Assembly (NCBI GenBank): GCA_018806915.1
Contig: JAGKQI010000090.1
Coordinates: 1,054,001-1,118,000 of the forward strand
Direction: 5' to 3'
DNA: 64,000 nt
Origin: Phytophthora colocasiae
Lineage: Eukaryota > Oomycota > Peronosporomycetes > Peronosporales > Peronosporaceae
The notes below the pieces were generated by a model, which saw only the letters and a program-made list of their open reading frames with translations, did no database searches and was not told the origin of the DNA. The stretch's first letter is position 1. Every line of letters starts with the position of its first letter. Of this stretch, positions 19,410-28,084 are shown one piece after another. The position numbers were made by a program, and so were the translations under genes.

Positions 19410-20516
19410 TGTAACAGGATCAAGACGTGTATTGAAAAGACAGCAGAAGTTGATGTCGTACGGGTGAATGTAATTGATGTAATTGATGGGCGAGCTCGAA
19501 GAACGCTACAAGTTGAAGTTGGCACCGATGGACGCACGCTAGGCGGTCGGAACGAAGGAGAAATAACGACTGCGGCTAACATCGATGATGATGATTGGCG
19601 AATGGCCTGCGGAATACTGTTGAATGCTGAAAACGGCGAAGATCTTGATGACGAGGAAGAGAAACGCACTCACCCTCATCGAGAAACCAAGCCAACGGTC
19701 GAAATGATGAACCTGGATGAACGAAACGGAGTTCTCGGTAGAGAATTTGCAACGAGGGAGCGAACAGTAGAGAATTTGCAACGAGGGAGCGAACAGTAGA
19801 GAATTTGCAACGAGGGAGCGAACAGTAGAGAATTTGCAACGAGGGAGCGAACAGTAGAGAATTTGCAACGAGGGAGCGAACAGTAGAGAATTTGCCACGA
19901 GGAAGCGAAGACGTACGGAAATTGCGGCGGAGAGCAAGAGACTTTGCACTCGACGACGAAGAAGACGAACGACTACCCTAGAACGGCTAACGAGTGAAGC
20001 CGGGTGGACGATCAACTGACGAGCAAAGCGGACGAACGAACGGAACAGCAGGACGAAGGTGAGTATACCGAACGAGTAGGACGAGTTTGAGACTGGTAGC
20101 TTTGGACGACAACCGAGTGGAGGCTGATACGACTACGCATTGGACGGAAGAACCCCTGGACGTGAAGTTGGCGACGGGCTATCGGGAACGGGTCATTAGC
20201 ACTAGTAGCGCCAGCGAGGAGTTCCAAAGACGGTCACTAGTGCCTGAGAAACGAGGACGTCAGCCAAGGTGAACGAACGAAAGATTGACGAACGGACGGA
20301 CGGACGAACAAACGATTGAGAGTAAAGGGTGAAAGCTCTATTACATTTGAATACAAATAGGAACGAAGTTCCGGCGCAGGTGAACTGAGCCCGTACGGTG
20401 TTGAGGTGTTGATTCTTACGAAGAAGCCTAAGAAATATAAGAACCCGGCGAGACAGCGCAGCGCAGCATTGTCAGCTATACGCCCCCTAGCGAACAAAGG
20501 AACTGGGTTCGTCACA
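19410..20516. mobile_element. 1,107 bp solo LTR or LTR-like element with TG..CA ends
   Basis: Starts TGTAACAGG and ends TCGTCACA, giving short imperfect inverted ends (TGTAAC/TGTGAC). It is flanked by CCAC at 19406-19409 and 20517-20520. It has no convincing ORF and contains a 29 bp tandem array. Size, TG..CA ends and the 4 bp duplication fit a solo LTR of a Gypsy-type element or a small non-autonomous LTR element. It is unrelated in sequence to the LTRs at 2169 and 13284. Confidence 0.75.
19738..19911. repeat. 29 bp tandem repeat, five perfect copies plus one diverged
   Basis: Unit GTAGAGAATTTGCAACGAGG followed by GAGCGAACA. Five identical copies fill 19738-19882 and a sixth copy with several changes fills 19883-19911. 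The perfect identity implies recent expansion inside the LTR-like element. Confidence 0.95.
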
Positions 20517-20659
20517 CCACTACTGGTGCCAACTTCGACGCGTGCTGCACTTCGAGCTGTGGTAACGGCAGCCCTTGCAAGTGGGAGAATCTCGGCTCAT
20601 CTACTGGCGAAGCTTAATTGGACTTCATCCAAAGACACTGTTTTGGGGAAACCCTGACG

Positions 20660-21139
20660 AGAATCGTAATTCAGGTACTTCAAAAATAAGGGAAACGCGA
20701 TACACTGTATTGACTTTCGATTGATAAGTGATGAAAGTGTAAGCACTGTCTTCGACGTATCTCTTGGCGTTTTGATTTGTTTTTGTTTTTGATGTTTAAG
20801 GGATATCTTCCACGTATTTCTGATGTGGATCGCGATTTCTAGAGTGTATACCAGTATTAGTTAGGAAATTGCATGTACATGTAGCACGAGTACATGATCT
20901 CTTTTCCCACCAATACCATTAAAACAGAATTAGTTTTCTTTGAACTCCTTTTCAAGCAGCTGCCGATGTTCACGCACAGTCGCGCGTGAACATCAGTCTG
21001 TACGGCAGTGTTATTTCTCAGCAACGATGGGGCGAAGATAATGGCGAAAGCTGCCATCATCGAAAAGCTGCAGGGCATTTGGGCTGCAACTACGGCTTGT
21101 CCTTTAGAATTTAGGATGATACCCCGATGTTCAGTTCCT
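20660..21139. other. intergenic between PcF copies B and C; duplicated flank only
   Basis: No gene is recognised. From about 20945 the sequence resembles the 5' flanks of the other PcF units ('AAGCAGCTGCCGA', 'TATTTCTCAGC'). The left part is AT-rich and featureless. Confidence 0.4.
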
Positions 21140-21156
21140 TCAGTTCTCAATTCGCC
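21140..21156 (+). promoter_or_regulatory. Inr+FPR-type core promoter, intact PcF gene
   Basis: TCAGTTCTCAATTCGCC lies 42 bp upstream of the ATG at 21198, with the same layout as the other two copies. Confidence 0.6.
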
Positions 21157-21197
21157 AAGGACTTCCTACCCGACGGAATCGCAACCAACTACCAACG

Positions 21198-21449
21198 ATG
21201 AACGCTAAGATTTGTCTCGTCACCCTCTTCGCCGCTGTGGCCACCACTGCCAACGCCCAGGAACCCAGGTTCTGCCAGCCAGGCTGCGGGGGTCAACCCT
21301 CGGCCCAAAACTCCCACATCAGCGCGTGCTGCCACGATTATCAAGTGAGAGTTGGTGCCAACTTCGACGCGTGCTGTGCTTCGAGCTGTGCTAACAACGG
21401 CCCTTGCACGTGGGGGGATGCCGGCTCATCTTCGAGCGTTGCTGTTTAG
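21198..21449 (+). CDS. PcF/SCR-type secreted small cysteine-rich protein
   Basis: An 83-residue protein with a clear signal peptide (about residues 1-20, hydrophobic core 'LVTLFAAVATTA', cut after Ala-Asn-Ala). The mature part of about 63 residues carries eight cysteines in the order C, C, CC, CC, C, C, compatible with four disulfides. This matches the PcF/SCR74-type family of Phytophthora, whose founding member is a secreted phytotoxin acting in the plant apoplast. It is the only one of four related sequences here with an unbroken frame. Intronless, with a core promoter 42 bp upstream. Its activity is inferred from the family; the sequence shows only the secreted Cys-rich architecture. Confidence 0.8.
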   Translation: MNAKICLVTLFAAVATTANAQEPRFCQPGCGGQPSAQNSHISACCHDYQVRVGANFDACCASSCANNGPCTWGDAGSSSSVAV

Positions 21450-21716
21450 CTGTTGACGAGTAAGTTCAAAGTTGTACTTGCTGTCATTACAGATTCAACT
21501 CAATGCGATTCAGTTTTAAAAAAATCAAACGACTCACGACAACGAACTGCAGTATCATATAGCAATCCTTGGTATTTTATTTTGTGTACATGTACAGAGC
21601 TAGAGAATCGATACACTGGCTTAAAAACAGATGAGGAATCACTGCTTCTCTTAGTAAAAGAATTGTCAATATCTTGCAGTATCTGTAACTGCTTTATTCG
21701 CAAATTTCACTTGACG

Positions 21717-24407
21717 ATGGATCGAGCAGGTCTCGTGCGCCGACGACAGCAGATCCGAGAGAAGGAGAACGTCGACACTGAAGCGAATGTTTTAGTGTTG
21801 GAAAGTGCCAATGTCGTGAAGAAGAAGAAAAAGACGATCAAGCGGAAGGGTGAAGAGCCACAGAGTGAAACGACTGTGAGTGAGAATGCGTCAGCTCCGA
21901 TGCCTCCTCCACCACCAGCGAAAAAGAGCTCGAAGCAGTCCAAAACAACGTATACTACAGAGCTCAATGCTGGACTTGTCGTTCGTCAGATATTGCAGCA
22001 CTCACAGTTTAAAGACGTGAAGGAATATCTTCAATCGACAACGAAACAGGAACTTTTCCAGCAGGCATTCGTTGTGGCAACGTACGTTCAAGAAGTACGT
22101 ATTTTATGTTCAAACCATATTTTCTTTGTGGTAATTTATGATCTTGGTACTGTCTCCAGCTCAAGAAGAAGCATACTGAAGTAGCTGATGCCATTGGTGA
22201 AGAGCTTATCCAGTGTCAGAAGAAACATCTCTGTGTATCCAGCGATTTAGCGGAAAGAGAAAGGATTTACGAAGAGCAGAATGTAAGTGGGGTGTCATTA
22301 AAATAAGCACCCCCATCTAATCATTCGGTACTATATGATGAGCAGAACGAAAAGAAGGAACTCCTTGGACGTCTGAAACTAGCACACGAAGAATACCAAT
22401 CACTCATTGTCTGGATTCGGTAAGAAAAATATTGCTTTGCTTATAGGTGCTGATAGGGTTAATGATGATCTGTTACTGTAGCGAAAAAGAAGATCAATTC
22501 ATAGCTTTACAACAGACGAAGAAAGATCAAGGTCAACTGATTGAAGAAATGTCTAAAACCCGGCGACAGCGAGAGGAGCGACTCAGTTCGGTTGAAAACG
22601 AGCGAGAGCAAGCTTTTCGGTATGCAGAGGAGCTACAGGGACAGGTATGATGCCACTGAAAAGGATAGAATACTGCTGACTAAAAACTAATTTTCTTCTT
22701 TTGTTTAGAATACCAAGTTGCAAGCGCAAGTGGTATTGTAACATCTCTTTTCTTAAATGTTTTTATTCTACTGATCAAGAAGATACCCGAAAGACAATGT
22801 TAGAGCGAGACTGCAAGAAGATTCAAGTAGAACTGAAGGAAGAGAACAGAACGAACAAGCAACTGATGTTGGAAGGACAACGGAAGTCCCAAGCGTATAG
22901 TATGCAGCACATTTTTTATTACTATAAGTTGGTATTTTATTTTTCTGCATTGTACAGGTTGGAGCACATGTCGAGTGAGCTAGAGAACGCTCGGAATGAA
23001 ATATCGACGTTACAGGGACAAGTTCAGGTGCAACTAACCTTCATTTTTAAGAGCCAAATTCGAGCTAAAAACTCTTTTTGGCTCAGTTGGAAGCGATTTC
23101 TAGGCATTCTATTACTCAAGAGCGAGATCGTCTCCAGCAGCAGTACCAAGCTGATCGACAAAACTGGAAATCCACACAGGTATCCTTAGATTATATTCAG
23201 CAATATCGAATATTTCAACTTACCAGAGCATGTATGAACACCACGACACCTTCGCAAAGAGGAAAGCGGACGAATTCCGAGCAATGGACCTCGAACTTCG
23301 ACATCTGAACCAGTCGCTCTCACGAATGCGAATTGAATGGGAAAGTGAGAAATCCCAACGTGAGAAAGCGGAAATTAGGTTGCAGAAACTCTCGACGTTC
23401 CTCGATGTACGTAACATTGTTCCTTGATAAACTACGTGGTAATTAATGAACTCTTTACTGTGCAGGAGACGAGATCCCACACTCAAGCGTTAGAGGAAGA
23501 ATCCCAGCAGTTAAAAATGCAGCTCAATGGTGAGGCTGACGGTTATCAGTGTAAATGGAACGTCTCAATTCACAGCTTTGTGTCGATAACAGAGGAGAAA
23601 GAGGCTCGGACGAGTAGGGATCACGCACTTCAACTCGCTCATCGGTGCTGAGTCATCTTCCAATTGTACTGTCTGTCGTTTTAGTCGCTGGAATTAAAGT
23701 CATTTTGTGCCTGTACCAGAGATCTCCAGACGCTGCAAAAGAGTTATCGAGAGCAAGAAAACGCAAAGCTGGATGCTCAGAGTGAAGTGGCCTCACTCGT
23801 TCAGCGGTACGTCTTCTCTCGCATGGTAAATAACCAAATATTTATACAAAAACGTATTTATCAGGATGAAGATCATCCGCCGCGATCACTTGGCACTTCT
23901 CCACCGCGTGGAGACTCCGAATCAATTGGCTACACAATGGCAAGCAAACGAACACCGCAAAGCTTGAAGTGTACTGTAAAGTTAAACCAACGCAAGTACC
24001 ACGCACCTCCACACGAAGCAGAATCTCTGCTTATCTTTGCATTTTCAAGCATCCGATGCATTTCCTTGCATTCCACCATGAGTTAAGCCATACAGCGCTT
24101 CGAACAGGACGCTGAGCGATCGCTACAGCGTTGGAGGGGACAAAGAAACCTGGCAGATCGCCGATACTCGGTCAATCTGCGACGTGATATGCCGCCATCG
24201 AAACAACCAAAACGCAAGTGTTTGATCAGTCTCGAGCCAATGGCAACGCCCTACGCGCCACGTGCCGCCCATGGCATAAGCCGAGTGCATTCAGCGCATA
24301 AACCACCTAATGGCTCACTCGTTGATTGGCTCTGGAGCGGCACAGAAACTTCAGTTTCGGCAAGTGACGAGGCAGAAATGTCGGCGGTCTCATCTCTCGA
24401 GCGTTGA
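21717..24407 (+). CDS. intron-rich coiled-coil protein of unknown function
   Basis: Starts at the ATG 21717 with a basic N-terminus ('VKKKKKTIKRK') and a Pro-rich stretch, then switches to long coiled coil. Exons that I can place with GT..AG and matching phase are 21717-22094, 22160-22282, 22346-22419 and 22482-22644. More short exons follow to about 24100 (around 22709, 22780-22900, 22960-23030, 23090-23180, 23230-23410, 23465-23530, 23590-23650, 23690-23810, 23870-24000), with introns mostly of 50-80 bp. I could not fix every border, notably near 22730-22780. The last part (to TGA 24405-24407) is basic, then Ser/Glu-rich. Heptads with few Pro continue for about 450 residues, suggesting a rod-like cytoskeletal, centriolar or vesicle-tether protein. 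No specific family is recognised. Confidence 0.6.
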
Positions 24408-24502
24408 CGTAGGCGAGTAGCTCTCCACCGCTCGCCTCAAGTCAAGATTGACGCAATTCCGTACATCTACCAAGGTCTAAAGAATGGGAAATCTCGAGGA
24501 TG

Positions 24503-24518
24503 TCATTCCTCAATTTCC
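24503..24518 (+). promoter_or_regulatory. Inr+FPR core promoter of the NRT2-type gene
   Basis: TCATTCCTCAATTTCC is a near-ideal match to the oomycete Inr (TCATTYY) followed by FPR (CAWTTT). It lies 37 bp before the ATG at 24555. Confidence 0.7.
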
Positions 24519-24554
24519 TTTGTACTGCTCACATCTCCATTACAATTGGTCACG

Positions 24555-26243
24555 ATGGCAGATCAAGCGTCTCCATCTCCGTTCCAGTTCCCATCGACAC
24601 GGCGTTTGTCTTTGAGTTCACTTCAATTGACCCCACGGACGCGTGAACTCTCAAAGCTGAGTGGATTCCCATCTCCAGCTCAGACGCCGCACACTGCGTA
24701 CTTCCACATTGACGAACCGGAGGTTGTGGCCACTAAAACTTATGACCTTCCGGTAGATCGCAAGCAATTCGACCGAGCTACAACTATTAAACCGAGTAGC
24801 ATGCTGCGTCCGCACATGCGCATCTTCTACATGTCGTGGATGTCCGGGATCATGGGCTTCATCGGCTGGTACGCTATCCCCCCGCTCATGCCGGTGATCA
24901 AGACGCAGCTCAATCTAACGGACGGACAAGTACTCAACTCGGATATTGCTAGTACAGCCAGTACGATCATCTCTCGCATTGCATCGGGTCCACTACTGGA
25001 TCGATTCGGTCCTCAGGTAGTACAGAGCTCCATCTTGTGGTTTGGAGCGATCCCCATTGTCTGTGCGGCGTTCGTCAACTCTGCGATGAGTTTATTGATC
25101 GTCCGGTTCTTTATCGGCCTCGTGGGCTGTGTCTTCGTATCCGGTCAATACTGGACGACCATCACGTTCGCACGTAACGTGGCGGGTACAGCCAACGCCA
25201 TCACGGGTGGACTGGGACTCTCTGGCATTGGATTCGCCTTCCTTGTTCTACCGTTCGTGAACGAAGCCATCACCTCTGGCGGTCACGTGTCGGAAGAAAT
25301 GGGTTGGAGAATCACCGTCGCTCTACCTGCTGCCGTGATGATTATCATGGGCACCGTCATCCGCTTTGCTGTAGATCCCTGTCCGACGGGAGACTTTCAA
25401 GAGCTCATGGACACCAAGCGGCAAGCAGAGAACGATCGAACTGCCCCCGTCCGGATCAGTATTAGTGGTAGTTCCAGTGTTCTGCCCATGACGCAGCCTC
25501 AGAACGGCGAACCAGCGAAACCCATGGGAATGCTTCAGTCCTTTAAGATCGTACTGAGTGACTTGAACGTCCTCGTCATGATCGCCCAGTACGCCGCCTG
25601 CTTCGGAACGGAACTGCAGCTGAACAACATGGGCGCCTTGTACTTCTACACGCAGTTCACTAAGCAAGGCTGCACGCCAACAGACAGTAATCTCTGCTAT
25701 TTACTCTCCAAGACAAACGCCGCCACGGTCGCGTCGTCCTTTGGACTCATGAACATGTTCGCACGTGCACTGGGCGGTTTGGCTTCCGACACGGTGAACC
25801 GCCGACTGGGGATGCGCGGCCGGCAGTACGTGCAGTTCACACTAATGTGTGTACTTGGCGCGTTGGTGATCACATTGAGTCAACTGGACTCATTAGGAGC
25901 GTGCGTTGCTCTGTACGTGTCCGTCGCCATTGCAGCACAGGCAACGGGTGGGTCTACGTATGGAATTGTGCCGTACTTGAACGAACAGCACACGGGAACT
26001 GTCAACGGCCTTGTCGGTGCTGGTGGTAACTTGGGCGGCGTAATCTACGGCATCATCTTCCGCGGTACCGACGGATACAGCACTGGGTTGTTGTACACGG
26101 GTTTCATCATTCTGGGCTGTGCGCTACTCGTCCCGTTACTCAAGTTTCAGGAGCAGGAGACGCAAGATCAGTCATATGATGCTGAACGAGCGTCTAAGCG
26201 ATCTCACAGCACAATGTACCTCGAAGACGAGCCGTACGAGTAG
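24555..26243 (+). CDS. NRT2/NNP-family nitrate transporter (MFS)
   Basis: An intronless 562-residue MFS protein with about 12 membrane spans. A hydrophilic N-terminal tail of about 85 residues precedes TM1 ('SGIMGFIGWYAIPPLMPVI'). The MFS loop 2-3 motif appears as 'GPLLDRFGP'. The NNP signature lies in 'ANAITGGLGLSGIG' (TM5) and again in 'VGAGGNLGGVIYG' (TM11), as in NRT2/NarK nitrate-nitrite porters. A central loop of about 50 residues lies near 300. It should import nitrate with protons across the plasma membrane, the first step of nitrate assimilation. The ATG at 24555 was chosen because it is the first ATG, 37 bp below a strong core promoter. A broken tandem copy follows at 26700. Confidence 0.85.
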   Translation: MADQASPSPFQFPSTRRLSLSSLQLTPRTRELSKLSGFPSPAQTPHTAYFHIDEPEVVATKTYDLPVDRKQFDRATTIKPSSMLRPHMRIFYMSWMSGIMGFIGWYAIPPLMPVIKTQLNLTDGQVLNSDIASTASTIISRIASGPLLDRFGPQVVQSSILWFGAIPIVCAAFVNSAMSLLIVRFFIGLVGCVFVSGQYWTTITFARNVAGTANAITGGLGLSGIGFAFLVLPFVNEAITSGGHVSEEMGWRITVALPAAVMIIMGTVIRFAVDPCPTGDFQELMDTKRQAENDRTAPVRISISGSSSVLPMTQPQNGEPAKPMGMLQSFKIVLSDLNVLVMIAQYAACFGTELQLNNMGALYFYTQFTKQGCTPTDSNLCYLLSKTNAATVASSFGLMNMFARALGGLASDTVNRRLGMRGRQYVQFTLMCVLGALVITLSQLDSLGACVALYVSVAIAAQATGGSTYGIVPYLNEQHTGTVNGLVGAGGNLGGVIYGIIFRGTDGYSTGLLYTGFIILGCALLVPLLKFQEQETQDQSYDAERASKRSHSTMYLEDEPYE

Positions 26244-26699
26244 GTTAAAACTTAGACAACTAGAAATTAAAGTATAACGGCCGCTTATCCAGCCGCTTCT
26301 TCGCCCTCGTGCCCGATACAAGTAGAATTGCTACAAATATGTTTTTCATTGACTGAACAATGGCACCACCAAGAACTAGACACAGCATAGTTAAAGCACA
26401 TGTATCACGCGCCGGAATGAATGTCAAACCTAGTTGCCTGGCGGACTAGAAAGCCACGTAGAGCCATCTGCTTGGCAAGGCAACTTGCCTTCAACCACAC
26501 GTTCTATTTTCGATGAGTGACCTGCACAGCAACCTGCCTCCACATGCATAAACATCCAGGTAAACATTCTACCTACACTTCATAGTGGGATCAAGTACAA
26601 CTTCGGCGGTACGTGACGAGGCGCGCCTACTGAGCTTGAGTCATCCAAAAATGCGACCAGCCTGTTGTCCTCACTTTTCAACGTCCCCGGTCGTAGGCA
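26244..26699. other. intergenic; no feature recognised
   Basis: A 456 bp spacer between the two NRT2 copies. No ORF, repeat or RNA gene is evident; it should hold the terminator of the first copy and the promoter of the second. Confidence 0.4.
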
Positions 26700-28048
26700 A
26701 TGAAGTCTTTCACGCCCTCGCCATCACTACGTTCGCTGCAGTTAACTCCTCGCGTTAGGGAGTTGTCGTCTCGTCTCACATCCCCGAACGAATCCCCTCG
26801 CTGCGTGTTCTCCTTGCAAGTGGATAAACACGCAGTTGAAGTGCCCAATGCACCTCTCTATGATCTTCCCGTAGACACCAAGCAGTTCGACCGAGCTACA
26901 ACTATTAAACCGAGTAGTATGCTGCGTCCACACATGCGCATCTTCTATCTGTCGTGGATATCGGCCATCACGGGCTTCTTCGGGTGGTACGCCATCCCTC
27001 CACTCATGCCCGTGATCAAGACGCAGCTCAATCTAACGGACGGACAAGTGCTCAACTCCGATATCGCCAGTACAGCTAGTACTATCTTCTCCAGGATCGC
27101 ATCCGGTCCGTTATTGGATCGGTTCGGGCCTCAAGCTGTGCAAAGCGCCGTGTTGTGGCTTGGAGCCATCCCCATCGTCTTGGCAGCCTTCGTCAACTCC
27201 GCCACTACATTACTTGCTATACGTTTCTTTGTTGGCTTGGTGGGCTGCGTGTTCGTCACGAGTCAATACTGGACGACCATCACGTTCGCACGTAATGTGG
27301 CGGGTGCAGCCAACGCGATCACGGGTGGGTTGGGACTCTCGGGTATTGGATTCGCCTTCCTGGTGCTTCCTTTTGTGTTCAAAGCCATCACGTCAAGTGG
27401 CCACGTTTCGGAAGACATGGGTTGGCGGATCACCATCGCTCTACCGGCGGTGCTGATGATCATTATGGTGTGGTGATCCGCTTCTCCGTCGACAGTTGTC
27501 CGACAGGGGACTTCCAGGAGCTCATGAAGAAGAAACGGCAAGCAGAACAAGCAGTCAACCTGGACGAGGATCCGGACGTACAGGAGCAACAGTTGAAGCC
27601 TTCGAGCCTGCTCGAGTCGTTCAAGATCGTGCTGTCCGACACGAACGTCCTGGTTATGATCGCGCACTACGCGGCGTGTTTCGGGACGGAGCTGCAGCTC
27701 AACAACATGGGTGCGCTCTACTTCTACAAGGAGTTCACCAAAGACGGATGCACCGACAGCAGCTTGTGTTCGTTGCTATCGAAGACCAGTGCAGCGACAG
27801 TTGCGTCTTCTTTTGGACTCATGAACGTGTTCGCCCGTGCGGTCGGTAGATTGACGTCGGATGCGATGAACCGCCGGCTCAGTATGCGTGGTCGGCAGTA
27901 CACTCAGTTCTCGCTACTGTGTGTCCTTAGAGCTCTTGTGGTTGCACTCAGTCGGTCATATTCTATCGGTCTTTGTGTCACCCTGTACGTGCTAGTGGCC
28001 ATTGCAACCTCCGAGTATGCAGAAGCAGAAAGCGTAACTTCATGTTGA
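26700..28048 (+). pseudogene. second NRT2-type nitrate transporter, frameshifted and 3'-truncated
   Basis: Closely similar to the gene at 24555 from the ATG at 26700. The frame breaks at about 27463-27475: relative to copy 1 one G is missing in 'ATTATGG-TGTGGTGATCC', giving a TGA at once. The correct frame then continues (about 27470-28006) and is similar to TM7-TM10. After 'LVAIA' similarity stops abruptly, so the TM11-12 region, including the second NNP signature, is absent. The next gene starts only 37 bp after the end of the frame. The conserved 'ARALGGL' of copy 1 is 'ARAVGRL' here. No working transporter is expected. Confidence 0.85.
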
Positions 28049-28084
28049 AAAACCAATTTAGTTGCTTCCGTTTCAGTTCAAAGT

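Larger units (their letters stand above)
19270..20617 (+). pseudogene. PcF/SCR-type cysteine-rich gene, copy B, split by a 1.1 kb insertion
   Basis: The 5' half (19270-19409) has an intact ATG, a hydrophobic leader of about 20 residues and the first four cysteines. The 3' half resumes at 20521 in the matching frame with the other cysteines and a TAA at 20615-20617. Between them lies an insertion (19410-20516) flanked by CCAC. As it stands, translation enters the insertion and stops at 19465-19467, giving a 65-residue chimera with only half of the cysteine framework. Apart from the insertion I see no other damage, so the insertion is probably what killed the gene, or it is recent. PcF-type proteins are apoplastic cysteine-rich phytotoxin-like effectors. 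Confidence 0.8.
18270..21449 (+). repeat. tandemly duplicated PcF locus, three units
   Basis: Three diverged copies of a unit consisting of a 5' flank plus a PcF-type gene lie at about 18270-18860, 18985-20620 and 20945-21449. Shared landmarks are 'GTGAACATTCA', 'ATTTCTCACC', 'ATCTATTCTACTCAG', the initiator-like 'TTCTCAATTTGCCAAGGAC' and 'CGCAACCAA' before the start codon. Unit two is lengthened by a 1.1 kb insertion. Confidence 0.75.

Noticed and set aside
19738..19911. CRISPR-like direct repeats of 29 bp
   Set aside because: The units are contiguous with no spacers and lie inside an LTR-like element in a eukaryote; this is a simple tandem repeat.
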